Assembly: GCA_000727475.1 (NCBI GenBank)
Contig: KL647326.1
Coordinates: 372,001-436,000, forward strand
DNA length: 64,000 nucleotides
Source of the DNA: Sarcocystis neurona
Lineage: Eukaryota > Apicomplexa > Conoidasida > Eucoccidiorida > Sarcocystidae
Reading direction: 5' to 3'
Shown piece after piece: positions 42,641 through 53,553 of the stretch. A model generated the notes under the pieces. That model was not told the DNA's origin and did not search any database. It worked only from the letters and a program-made list of their open reading frames with translations. The translations under genes and the position numbers were made by a program. Positions within the stretch are counted from its first letter, which is position 1. Every line of letters starts with the position of its first letter.

Positions 42641-43620
42641 CGTGCAACATACGCTACCATTTTCTTCCCTACTGCTGTATGTCTCGAGCCTAGCTGTCTG
42701 GCCTAGCTGTTGCGTCACTTGCACACTGCTGCTGCGTCCGTTTGCTGCAAAGGTCGGTACTGTAGCGTTTTACTGCTCCTGCTGCGGACGAAGACTTTTC
42801 TACGCGGGGCGCGCCGCTCCTTCGTGCAGCTGCTGCTGTCCCGACACACACTCTTTCATTCTCTCTACTGTACGTGTGCGTGTTGGAGTCTGTGCTGCAG
42901 GTGCTACGTATCTTGCTGTACACACGAGCTGTTTCTCCGCAGCGCAGACATGTGGCTGCCCCTGTTGTGTGTCGTCGCTGCTGCACCAACTGTATTTGTG
43001 GGTGCTGCTGCTCCAGCTACTACCTCTTGCTGGAGTGCTGGTGCGTGTTGCTGCAGTTGCTGCGGCTGCGTCTTGCGGCTGCGTCTTGCTGCTGCGGCTA
43101 ATATAAGATGGGGCAGCCTCCCCCCCTTGCTGTTGCGTATCGTTGTCGCTTCTGGTACGGCCGCTCCTGCACGTGCTGTTGCTGAAGCCACTCGCTGCTG
43201 CTGCATTTCCACGCATTCCCGCCGACGCGGCTTTGTGCTGCTGTCGCTGCAGGTGCACATATGCTGCTGCTGCTGCACCTACTACGTGTGCCGCTACTGA
43301 TCCTGCTCGACCTGCTGCACCTATCGCTGCTGCTGCTGCTGCAGCGACGCGACACAGCGACTGCTGCTGCAGGCACCGGGCCGCTGCTGCTCCTCCAGCC
43401 GCAGGCCCTCATGTTGCTGCTGTTGCAGCCAAGCCACGATATACTGTTGCTGCAGCTGCAGCTCCTGAACGTAGCTGCGGCAGCTGCTGCGTTGAGTATG
43501 TGTTGTTGCTGTTGCGGTCGTCGGTGCTGCCTTTTCGCCACGGAACTCGCAGGAACACCTCGCGCCGCGGCCACCGAGGGAGTCGCAAATATTATCTCAA
43601 CTCTCTCTACACAGAGAACA
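42641..43620. other. CTG-rich block, possible exon of uncertain strand
   Basis: CTG/CAG-rich DNA open in several frames on both strands. At its right edge there is a splice-like signal for either strand: plus-strand donor AACA|GTAAGT at 43,620, or minus-strand acceptor ttctctgtgtag at about 43,612. The minus-strand reading from that acceptor (EIIFATPSVAAARGVPASSV) has the better composition; the plus-strand reading is Leu-rich. No family is recognised. Confidence 0.3.
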
Positions 43621-45555
43621 GTAAGTACTTCGTGTACACACGCATGTGTGTGCACATGTATATGCGCTAGGCATAAAATTAATTTATACATATACGTGTA
43701 TATATGTGTCAAATGCATGCATGCAGTGCACATACGTATATCGATGCATACACGTCAATTTATATATACATATATATATATATATACATACGCCAGCTAT
43801 ACACTGTGAGTCTATACATATGTATGCACACGAGTGGCAGTAGACTCTTCTCTGATAGATAGATATATTTTGTGTACATATACAGGTAATAGTGGAAGTA
43901 CATACGTGCATTGTACGTATGTGTATATGAGTAGATATATATATATATGTACACGTGCAGATATATATATATATATGCAGAGATACAGAAATAGATCCTT
44001 CACCCGTACACTGATGAATTGATGTCCTCTCCATATATATATATATATATATACGTTTGCATGTGTATGCAGATATTCTAAATCGAATCCTGGATGACCT
44101 TGTATATATATTGAAATGCTTTAAATGAGCTTTGTGCTTCATACGTGCTACAAACGTTGAACATTTGATTTGTACCAACTGGTGTATAATGATAGGATGT
44201 TTCAGTTAAAGATGCTGCCTACGGTCTTCCCCACATATATAAGATACGCACGTGCAAGGCCTGGGGATCCGTAGAGAGGGCGAGGTCTTCACAGGTGAAA
44301 TCTTCCGTATCCCTACAAGACATTCGCGTCAACGAAGATGCGCTGGCACGTACACAAGTGCACCTGCACACGTGTATATTCATACACACGTATCGAAATG
44401 TATATCCATTTATGTATACATGTATGTAGTCATGTCCGCATACGTACGTTTGTATACATCTGCATCTACCTATCTATCTATCTATATATATATGTGTATA
44501 TATGTATGTGTGTACATAGGTGAAGAAAAGACATGTACACATATACATATACATATATTTCTATACGGAAGTATATACACGCACTTCCACACACAGACAC
44601 ACATGCACGTATACACATATATACATGCGTGTGGACGAGAATAGGAATACTTGGAGAGCGACTTTATCGGCGCCCGTTACGAGCGTTTGTATGTGCAGTC
44701 AAGAGCACATCCTGCCGCGTTTTGAGTTGAGAACGTGTGCGAGTGTCCACATTCAACAAACAAATGCATTAAATACGTTGTTGTTGGTAGAGACGAAAAT
44801 CACTTTTATTGAAGTCACTTGTACAGACAAGAAGGCGACGCAAAGACGGGAAAGTTTGGTCGTCCGCAGCAAGAAAGAGAAACGCAGGCAGACACATATG
44901 GGGGGGAAACCGCTCTGTCCGATCTTTTTTTCGCTTCATCCTCGGGAGCTGCGTGCAGCCGCGCTCCACGCAAATGGAGCTTCTCCACATATATGCACGT
45001 CGTGGCGCTCGTTACCCCGTAAAATAAAGTCACAAATTGTTGAGTTCTTCTCTCTGTAAATGTCCACATTTGTTTGTGTGTTCTCCCGTTCACACACACG
45101 TAGACACACACGTTGCGTCTCCCCAATATCTTCTCCACATTCCTCCAGAACGTCTATATACACGCATACTATACACACATGCGTATACATCTTCCAGCAT
45201 ACATATATAGAACTGTCTCACCTACATATATGGAGAGTATACACAGACGTGTGTGCCGGTCGCTAATTCGTGTGTTCACCACACACGCGTATACGTAGAG
45301 TCGTCTTATTGGACGTATATACACATATATTTGTATGGAAGTATATACAGGCCACACAGTGACACACACACACACACACTCACACACACAGAAACATATG
45401 TATATATCTGTGCGTGCGCGCGCCTGGTCTTCAGAACGCTAGCTGCAGTGCGTACGTATATTATACACAGGGTCCTCGTTAAAATGGATACATATATATA
45501 GAGACACACACACACAGACAGACAGATGTATACGTTTCTGCGTCTGTACATATAT
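43621..45555. other. Microsatellite island with one unique patch
   Basis: 43,621-44,640 and 45,060-45,555 are TATATA/CATACA-rich with a (CA)n stretch at about 45,363-45,392. The patch 44,640-45,060 is of normal complexity, with overlapping open frames on both strands (plus 44,640-45,059; minus 44,815-45,138), neither recognised and neither clearly better. Confidence 0.4.
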
Positions 45556-45744
45556 ATATGGAAAGGAATGCGACAGTTTTAGTGTCGGAACAGCGAGCAG
45601 CAAGCTGACAATCGAGACGACTTATCGTCTGCGCACACGGGGGGCCGAGCTCGCGCGGCTTCTGGCTATCGGCACTTCACTTTCTCCTTGTGAGGGGGAT
45701 TTTTCTGTGAACTGCTTTCCTGGCCCACCGCCCCCGGCGTAGTA
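45556..45744 (+). other. GC-rich protein-like island, possible terminal exon
   Basis: In an AT-rich island, a short GC-rich stretch is open on the plus strand and reads ...KLTIETTYRLRTRGAELARL followed by a Pro-rich end, with stops TAG TAA at 45,739-45,744. Composition is balanced and not repeat-derived. No ATG lies in this frame, so it would have to be an exon; a weak acceptor (gaatgcgacag) precedes it. Confidence 0.25.
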
Positions 45745-47021
45745 AATTCACACGCCCCTCCACATGCGGACTCGAATAAATGAACTTCCCGTTCTACGTT
45801 GATACCGACACACAGACGCGTGCCTGCCCAACGCGCCTTCCCTCTTCGTCTCTCTGTGTCTGTCGATCTCTTTCAATTTCTCTGTACACGTATATACATA
45901 CATTTTCGACGTACGTACGGAACTGTATACATACACATACATGTATATATATTTTACGGACGTATGTAGGTGTGTATGGAGTTTTTCTACGCATTGTGTG
46001 TATCAAGACAGAAACGCGCCCAGCCAACACGCTCGCTTCTTCCTCCCTTTCTGCCTGGGCATCTGTGCGTCTGTGTGCGTGGGTATCTCCCTCTATGTTC
46101 CTCCGAATATATACATACATATATATATATTTATATCACGTACGTTACTGTAGTAGGTAGGGATCTCCTTCTGAGCGTCCTGGTATCTGCACACAGAGAG
46201 ACGGCTGTGTCTCTATACATCTTTGTTTTCCTCTCTTCTCAATTTCGGTCCTCTCTTCCAGCCCAAAATCTTCCTCTTCTGCTCTCCCTGCTGCTCTACC
46301 CGCTCCTATGTATGTGTGTGCTGCGGCTTCCCCGTGTATACATGAACATATATGTGGTACACTGCGGCTTCTTCGTCACACAGTATACGCATGTGTCTGT
46401 GGAGGGATACACTGCAGCTTCACCATATACAAACATACGTGATGCAGGGCATGCGCACGTACTAGAGCTCTCCACACACTTATATATTACGTTCATGTGC
46501 CCGCGCGCATGCAGTGGCCGCAGTCAGTGGAGGACGCAAAATCAATCATCTCCGCATACATTCTTGCAGATATTGTAGCTTCATAGATATGTAGATTGCA
46601 TCCTCATCATATATATAATACACATGCATGTATGTGTACACAGTGCAGCGACGTCATACATACACATATATATGTATATTGCAGCTTCACCATGGAGATA
46701 CATGTACGTGTATCTGTGTATATATTGCGACTGCACCATATAAATACATATACACATATATAAATATACATATATATAAATATATATGTCTAGCGCATCT
46801 TCCTCTTCACCCTATACACGTCTCCTGTAAAAAAATAGATCTACAGAAAGATTTCACTCGGTCTCTCTCCTCTATCCCAAGTACACATATATATATATAT
46901 ATATGCATGTATATCTACATATATATGTCTTGTTCGATATATCTGTCCCCGTCTACGCTCCGCCTCAGGGTGGCAACACGTCTACTCCACATGGGCCGAG
47001 CGGCAGCTGCAGTGCGCGTCC
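45745..47021. other. Intergenic, TCTC- and TATA-rich spacer
   Basis: CT-rich stretches (45,830-45,880, 46,205-46,300) alternate with (TA)n (46,735-46,790, 46,886-46,905). It contains the 3' side of the Vps38/Atg14-like gene on the minus strand. No gene is supported. Confidence 0.5.
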
Positions 47022-50000
47022 TTAGGGAATGACACAGAAGAATCCCCACATTTCCTGATGAAGAATTTCTTCGACGAGCTCGAGAAGATTTGGTGCAGGG
47101 GCAGGGGCAGGAAAAGGACGAGTCCCCTCCCAAAAGCTCGTTCCTGCCGTGAGGGGAGGTGAGCAGCGTGTTGCTGCTTCTGCCTGCGCTTCTGCAGCTG
47201 TTGCTGCTGCTGCCGCACGTTGCTGCAGCGTCTTGCCGCTGCTGCTGCTGCGCCGGGTGCCTCGGACTCTGGCCTGCCACTCGCCTTCTAGTGAACTCGC
47301 GAGCGCTAGTACTCCTTCGACAAATCGCTGCTGCTGCTGCTGCAAGCTGCCTCCTCCTCCTCCGCCTGCTGCTGTTCCTGTTGGCAGATACAGCGGCAGC
47401 TGGACGCACGCGTTGAAGCACCGCTCTGCGGCGAGCGCGCCGACGGCCGCCGCGGCTGCTGCTGTGCGCCTTTCTTTCCCTGCTGTTGCTCGCTCCTCTC
47501 CTCCTCCTCCTGCTGCTGCTGCACCTCTTCTTCCGGTCGTGCTGCTGCTTCGACTGCAAGACGAAGGGGCTGCTGCTGCGGCAGCAGCTTCTGCAGCTGC
47601 GGCTGCTTCGGCTGCTGCCGCGTGGCTGCCGCAGCCCCGGGCGACAGCAGCAGCAGCTGCTGCTGCGGCAGCGCGAGCCGCGGCCCCAGCCACCTCCGAG
47701 TGTCTGTACACCCGAGACGCTCCTTGGAGCAGTTCTCTGCGTTTCGCTGCTAACATGTGCAAAATCTCCCGCTCGACCGCCGCCTGCTGCTGCTGCAGTT
47801 GCTGCAGCACCAGCTGCTGCTGCTGCGGGGCTGTTGCTGTTCCTCCACCTGCTGCTCCTCCTCCTCCTCCCCCTGCATCTGTCTGTCCTCCGCTTCCCGA
47901 CCCTGGCGCTGCAGCGCCGCTGCTGCTGCTGCTCCACGCATGCAGCCGCGAGCAGTCCCACACCAGCGGCCGCAAAATTGTCGCTTTGAAAAGCGGGGAG
48001 TGCAGGCGTGCTGCTGATGGTAAGGCAAGGTACTTTTGCAGCAGCGACAGCAAATGGACGAGAAATCCCACTGCGGCGGATAACGCGTCGCAGTCGGCTG
48101 CTGTCCACGTCGCGCATCCTCCTCCTCGTTCCCTTTCCCTGCCACTTCCACCGAAGAAGCTGCTGGTGCTTCTTCCGCTTGCAGCCGCTGTGCCTCTGGC
48201 AGCAGACCCACTACTCAGAGAAACGAAAGAATAAGAAGCAGGAACCATTTCCCCCGCTCCTGTGGCTTTGCAACCGCTGCTGCCGCCCCTGCTGCTGCCG
48301 TACACGCTGCTCGCCCCGCTGCTGCATGTGAAGTCTCTGCTGCTGCTGCTGCTCCAAGTGCTGCTCGCGCTGCTTCTCCACCGCGTCCACCCTCCCACTG
48401 CAGCAGCAGCTCCTCCTGCTGCCAGGCATCGGTCAAGGACGTCAAGCGACGGAATTTCAATCCCCCGGATGCTGTGCTCCCGCCCGACTTTTTCGAGCGG
48501 AAAGACTTGAACAAGATCATAGAACAGACGGGTTCGGCGACAGTAGCACGCCTGCTGCAACTGCTGCAGCTCCTGCTGCAACGACCGCAACGATCCGGTA
48601 TCATCTTCTCTCTTGCCGCCACGCGCTTTCTTCCTTCTCCTCTGTTTCGAACTTCTGCTGCTGCTGCCGGCCTTCCCGCTCGCGCACTTGCTGCTACTGA
48701 CGCGGAAGCTGCTGCTCCTCACGTGACTGCTGTCTTTGTCGGTGCTGCTGCTCCTGCTGACGGCTTCATCGACGCTGCTACGGAACGTATCGCGGCTCCA
48801 GCGAAAACTCACCCGAAACCTCTCGTAAGGTATCGTTTTTCCTCTTCCTCCTCCTTCTCCACTGTAACTGCAGCAGCTGCTGCTATTGCTGCTATTGCTG
48901 TTGCTGCTGTTGCTGTTATGACTGCTGCTGCTGCTGTGACAAAGACAGACTTCTTCTTGCCGCTGCTGCTGTTGTCGGAAGAGGCGTCGCCAGCGAGGGC
49001 GCAGCAGCCGCCTCCCTCGCTGCAGCTGCTGCGCTGCCGCATGCAAATGCCACTGCAGCAGCAGAAGCCGATCAACAAAAACAGAGAAAACAGGGAAAAT
49101 GGGAGAAGACGAGAACGCTTGAGGAGATGAAGAGGAGAATGGCGATGTCGCGTAAGACGCGTCAACTACTGCGTGTTCCATGCGAAGGCGCAATAGACGG
49201 TGGGAGGCATGCAACTTGCTGTCCACCCTACGTTGCTGAAACGCTGCCGCAGCAGCAGACGCAGCAGCAACAGCAGCAGCAGACAACGCAGCAGCGGAAG
49301 ACCGGACATCCCCGGCAGCAGTAGAAGGCGCAGTAGCAGCAACAGCAGCAGCGGACGACGCAGCAGCGACAGCAGCAGCCGAAGCCGGCACATCCCCGGC
49401 AGCAGCAGAAGGCACAGTAGCAGCAACAGCAGCAGCGGAAGACGGGGCATGCCCAACAGCAGCAGAAGGCGCACTAGCAGCAACAGTAGGAGCGGAAGAC
49501 GCGGCATCCCCGGCAGCAGCAGGAGGTGCAGTGGCAGCAACAGCAGCAGCGGAAGACGAGGCATTCTCGGCAGGAACACGCAATGCAATCTCAGCAGCAG
49601 GAGAAGTCGCAGGAGTGGCAGGAGATACAGCATTAACACCGAGAGGAGAAGTGGTCACGACGGTAGGAGCAAGGACACCAGCAGCAGCAGCAGCAAGAGC
49701 AGCTCGAGCAGGAGGACTTCGAGAAGTGATGTTCGCACAGCTGACTGCGGGAGGAGCAGCAGCAGCATCTTCAGCACAAGCCGCGCCTACATCAGCAGCA
49801 CCTGCGCCAACATCAGCTGAGCGCGGCAAGGAGAGTAGCAAACGCTTGGCGACGCGTCGCCTATGCGCAGCCTCTTGTCCTCCTCTTCCCCTTGCAACAG
49901 CAGGCTGCTGTTGATGCTGCGTCGACTGTTGCTGCTGCTGCGTCGACTGCTGCTGCTGTTGCTGCTGTTCCGGCAGCCGCTCCTCTAGGTGTAGACAGCG

Positions 50001-51416
50001 GTGCAGCGGGAGTTGCTGTCGCTGCTGTTGCTCCTGCATATCTTGCAACGCCTGCTGCTCCTGTTTCTTGCGCTGGCGCTGCTGCTTCTTGTGCTGCTGC
50101 TGCTGCCTGACCACCTCCACTTGGTGCTGCAGCTGTCGCTCAAGTTGCACGCGTCTGGATGCAGTCATGTGCAGTTGCTGCAGCAGCAGCTCGACAGTTC
50201 GCTGCCTCTGCAGCAGCGTCGAAGCAGCCACTGCAGGCTCACGAATACCCGAACAACGAGCAGCAGCAGCAGCAGCAAAGGAAAAGTCATCTCCTCTTGT
50301 CGCTGTTTCTGCTGCTGCTGCTGCTGAAGTTTTTGCTCCTATTGCTGCTGCTCTGTGTTGCCCAGATGCTGCTGCTGCCTCGTCCCCTTCACGCGCGCCA
50401 GCCGAGTTTTCCTCCGTATCCAATCTGCTGCTGTCACGGCTTCTGCTGCCGCTTCGCCTCCTGCCGCTGTTGCTTCTGCTGTCGCCGCTTCTGCTGGCGT
50501 CGCTTCTGCTGTCTCCGCTTCTGCCGTCTCCGCTTCTGCTGCTGTGGCTGCGTTTTACCGAGTTCCTCCTGCTGCTACTGCTGTGATGCAGCTTCATACT
50601 ACGGCGCATGCTGCCGCTCCTGCTGCATGCGCAGTCCGCGCTGCTGCTGTTGCCGCAGGAGAAGGAGAAGCCACTGCTGCCACCGCACACGACGCTGCTG
50701 CTCCTGTTGCAACGGGCGCTGCGTTCCTCGCCGCTATTGCAGCTCCTGCTGCTGCTGTGATCAGCGGCTCTTTCTTCTGCAGCGTCCTGCAGCAGCTGTG
50801 ACGTGCAGGGTTGTGTCTGTGCATGCGATGGCGCACTGCTGCTGCAGCTGCTGAGCATCCTCCCCTTGCTGCTGCACATGGTGCTGCTGCCGCTCGTGCT
50901 GTCACCTGCTTCCCTCTTCCTGCTGCTGCTACTGCTGCAACAGACCTTATTGCCCCTCGGGCTCCCGCAGGTCTCGCAGCCAGTGCAGTCAAGCAAATTC
51001 CTGCCGCTCCCTCTGCTGCTGCTCTCTCTGCTACTCCTCTTCTTTCTGCTGCTGCTCTTCCCGCTGCTGCTGCTCTTCCTGCTGTTGCTGTTCTTCCTGC
51101 TGCTGCTGCTCTCCCTGCATCTGCGCCTTCTGCTGCTCCTCCTCCTGCTGTCGCTATTTATGCTGTTGCTCTTTCCGCTGCTGTTGCTGTTGCCGTTGTT
51201 GCTACTGGTGTTGCTGCTGCTCCTGCTGCACGTGCTGGGGACAGGGTCGCACCGGCGAAGGAGCCTGCGTCGCAGCGGTTCCGAGTAGTTGTAATACGAG
51301 TCAGCCGCTGCAGCAGCCGCAGCAATCTGCTCGTCTGTGTTTCTTCGTGGAAGACAGAAGCTGTTGCAGCAGTCAACCGCTGCCATTCCTCTTCCCTGCT
51401 GCTGCTGCTGCTCCAT
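47022..51416 (-). CDS. UVRAG/Vps38-Atg14 family protein, class III PI3-kinase complex subunit
   Basis: 1,464 codons from the ATG at 51,416 (context ggcaATGG) to the stop at 47,022; the frame is open a further 198 codons upstream but has no ATG there. N-terminal part: Ser/Arg/Asn-rich with a Cys cluster (DCTGCETCG). At about residues 400-480 comes a Gln/Arg-rich coiled coil, then Ala/Pro-rich sequence. The recognisable C-terminal domain starts near residue 955: RRTRLFYDLVQVFPLEKVGR...SIRGIEIPS, then, after a low-complexity insert of about 100 residues, ALSAAVGFLVHLLSLLQKYL (about 1,105-1,125), and finally a FNACVQLPLYL strand (about 1,325). This order matches the family: R-R-x-L-I-x-E-L-x-x-I-Y-P, then A-L-G-Y-x-x-H-L-x-x-x-x-x-x-L, then the F-x-x-G/A-V-x-L-L element. 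Known members hold Vps34/Vps15/Beclin in complexes that make PI3P on endosomes or pre-autophagosomal membranes. The usual domain is about 200 residues; here inserts stretch it to more than 400. Which paralogue (Vps38 or Atg14) it is cannot be told. Confidence 0.75.
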   Translation of the reverse strand: MEQQQQQGRGMAAVDCCNSFCLPRRNTDEQIAAAAAAADSYYNYSEPLRRRLLRRCDPVPSTCSRSSSNTSSNNGNSNSSGKSNSINSDSRRRSSRRRRCRESSSSRKNSNSRKSSSSGKSSSRKKRSSRESSSRGSGRNLLDCTGCETCGSPRGNKVCCSSSSSRKREAGDSTSGSSTMCSSKGRMLSSCSSSAPSHAQTQPCTSQLLQDAAEERAADHSSSRSCNSGEERSARCNRSSSVVCGGSSGFSFSCGNSSSADCACSRSGSMRRSMKLHHSSSSRRNSVKRSHSSRSGDGRSGDSRSDASRSGDSRSNSGRRRSGSRSRDSSRLDTEENSAGAREGDEAAAASGQHRAAAIGAKTSAAAAAETATRGDDFSFAAAAAARCSGIREPAVAASTLLQRQRTVELLLQQLHMTASRRVQLERQLQHQVEVVRQQQQHKKQQRQRKKQEQQALQDMQEQQQRQQLPLHRCLHLEERLPEQQQQQQQSTQQQQQSTQHQQQPAVARGRGGQEAAHRRRVAKRLLLSLPRSADVGAGAADVGAACAEDAAAAPPAVSCANITSRSPPARAALAAAAAGVLAPTVVTTSPLGVNAVSPATPATSPAAEIALRVPAENASSSAAAVAATAPPAAAGDAASSAPTVAASAPSAAVGHAPSSAAAVAATVPSAAAGDVPASAAAVAAASSAAAVAATAPSTAAGDVRSSAAALSAAAVAAASAAAAAFQQRRVDSKLHASHRLLRLRMEHAVVDASYATSPFSSSSPQAFSSSPIFPVFSVFVDRLLLLQWHLHAAAQQLQRGRRLLRPRWRRLFRQQQQRQEEVCLCHSSSSSHNSNSSNSNSSNSSSCCSYSGEGGGRGKTIPYERFRVSFRWSRDTFRSSVDEAVSRSSSTDKDSSHVRSSSFRVSSSKCASGKAGSSSRSSKQRRRKKARGGKREDDTGSLRSLQQELQQLQQACYCRRTRLFYDLVQVFPLEKVGREHSIRGIEIPSLDVLDRCLAAGGAAAAVGGWTRWRSSASSTWSSSSSRDFTCSSGASSVYGSSRGGSSGCKATGAGEMVPASYSFVSLSSGSAARGTAAASGRSTSSFFGGSGRERERGGGCATWTAADCDALSAAVGFLVHLLSLLQKYLALPSAARLHSPLFKATILRPLVWDCSRLHAWSSSSSGAAAPGSGSGGQTDAGGGGGGAAGGGTATAPQQQQLVLQQLQQQQAAVEREILHMLAAKRRELLQGASRVYRHSEVAGAAARAAAAAAAAAVARGCGSHAAAAEAAAAAEAAAAAAAPSSCSRSSSTTGRRGAAAAGGGGEERATAGKERRTAAAAAAVGALAAERCFNACVQLPLYLPTGTAAGGGGGGSLQQQQQRFVEGVLALASSLEGEWQARVRGTRRSSSSGKTLQQRAAAAATAAEAQAEAATRCSPPLTAGTSFWEGTRPFPAPAPAPNLLELVEEILHQEMWGFFCVIP

Positions 51417-52010
51417 TGCCCCTGCCTCACCTGCCCTACCACTACCACCACCACCTGCTGCTACAATTCTGCTGCTTTTTATTCCGCAAGTCTTGCTGTT
51501 GCTACTGCTCCGCCTCCTCCCTCTGCAGCCGGAAGCGATACTGCTGCTGTTGTTGCTAGGCGAGTTAGCAGGGGCAGCGCTGCTGCTGCTGCTGATGCAA
51601 GAGGTGCTGCTGCGGACGCGGTGCTGCTGCGGACGGGGTGCTGGTGGTGCTGCTGCTGTCGGCTGCAGTCCCAGCAGCGGGCCCGCAGTAGTGCAGCAGA
51701 GACATCCGAGCACTCGCAGCACCAGCACCAGAGCAGCAGCAGAAGCGAGGCGTACGGCGCAGCGGAATTTGCAGCAGCAGCAGCAGACGGCCGTGCATCC
51801 GCGCGGGGGTGCAGCGGCAGCTGCAGCAGCGAAGGAGAAGACAGCCGCCCACCTGGCGAGAGCGCGAGCAACCGAGACGCAGAGGCGCGCGCTGTCAAAA
51901 CAGCAGCACCAGCGACAGCGAGCCGACGTAGCTGGGCAAGAAGAACGGCGCAGCAAGGCAGCTGCAGCAGAGGCGCGTAGCAATAGACGAAGGCGGCCGC
52001 CCGACCCCAC
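51417..52010 (-). other. Upstream open extension of the Vps38/Atg14-like gene
   Basis: The same frame stays open without ATG. In another minus-strand frame (within 51,479-52,417) a Cys pattern CCEC...CWDC (about 51,675-51,740) resembles a two-CxxC zinc ribbon, which some Atg14 proteins carry at the N-terminus. This could be a separate 5' exon spliced to the main frame, or chance. No decisive splice site was found. Confidence 0.3.
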
Positions 52011-53553
52011 TGGCAGCTGCAGCAGGAACTGCTAATAAACTGCCGAAGTGGAGATAAGAAAAACACGAAGAAAAGAGGACCTGCTGCTGCCCATGACGCT
52101 GCTAGTGTGTTGCTTCCGGTCGCATGCTGTTGCTGCAGCTGGCCTGCTGCTGTAAGGGGCCTCCTGCTGTTGCGCCGCCGTGCTCTTGCTGCTGCTGCGC
52201 TGATGCTGTTGGCAAAAAAAGAAAGTGGGGGTCGTGCACGAATGCAGGGGACTGGCAGCTGCAGCAGGCGGCAGCAGTGGCTGCAGAGCTCTGCAGAGCT
52301 GCTGCCGGCCCTAAGAGCGGCGCATCGGAAGTAGATGCTGGTGTTGCTGCTGCTGTTGGTCGAATCGCTGTCGCTGCTGTAGAAGAAGCAGCAGCAGACG
52401 CACCAGCAGTGACACACAGACGTTGCCGCTCGTACGACTGCTGCAGCGCACGCAGATTAATATAGAGGCGGAGCAGCAGCACCGAGGCAAGTCAACATAA
52501 CCGGCTGCTGTAACACAGCACTACATCTTAATGAATATACGTATATGTATACACAATTGCTGAGGCAGAGACGTGCGTATGTGTAGAAGAGACCCCTGTG
52601 CACACACATATAGTTCTGAAGAAAAGGAAGCAGCAGGAAGAGGAGAAACAGCGATGAACATAGCGAAGGTCGCACGTGGCACTACGCGGCGCGGGGACTG
52701 TAGCAGCAGCAGAAGGAAACCGTCACGGGGAAGCACAAGAGCTTTGCTGGACACGTTATCCTGCTGCTGCATGTGCTCCGCTCTGTTGTTGCATCTCCTT
52801 CTTCTTCTTCTTGTGCGTGTCGAAGCTGCTGCTCCTGCTGCTTCTCTGTCTGCCCCAGCTGTGCTGGCGTGGTTCACATCGGTTGCGCTCCTTTGCCGCT
52901 GCTTCCTCGCCTTCTGCTGCTGCCCTAAACTTGTCCTTCTGCTGCTGTTGCTGCCCTCATGTTGACGACGACTCCTCCGACTGCTGTTCGGTTCGCGCGT
53001 CTGCTCCTGCTGCTCACGCCTGGAGGCATGCAGCTGCTATACAGCCGCTGCTGCACTGCGCACTACGGCTGCGCACATCGATTATGCTGCTGCTGCACTT
53101 CGGGCTCTGCTGTTGCTGCTGCTGCTGCCCGTGGCTGCCCGTGCTGCTGCGGGTTGGCTACTTGTCGCGCTGCTGCTGTTTTGAAAGCCATTGCAGCATG
53201 GCTTGTCCCGCTGCTTGTCACTCCCTGCTACTGCTGCTGGTAGCGTGTGGCGAACGCAGCAGCAGCACAAGTGCTGCTGCGGCAGCGTTACTCTGCTGCG
53301 AATTCAAAAGGACTGACTGCTGCTGCGGCTGCCGTGGCTACTGTTGAACGGCGGCAGACAAGCCATAGTTGCGGTGTCGACGCATGCGCAGAAGCAAGCT
53401 GTGAGACGTCAGTCATCTCGCTGGTACAGCCGGTGGCTGACCCGCAGCAGCGTTCCTGACTGTTCTGCTGGAGCAAGGGGGTCCACGGGACGGAAGAAAG
53501 CAGAGAGGAAGGAGAAAATACAGCGCAGGTTGTTGCGGCTGCTCACCAGGCAT
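52011..53553. other. CTG/CAG-rich spacer, no assured gene
   Basis: Open in several frames on both strands, as expected for trinucleotide-rich DNA. A minus-strand frame at 52,102-52,482 (YINLRALQQSYERQRLCV near its start) is the least repetitive and could be a leader exon of the Vps38/Atg14-like gene. The small AT-rich patch 52,530-52,560 is not coding. Confidence 0.3.
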
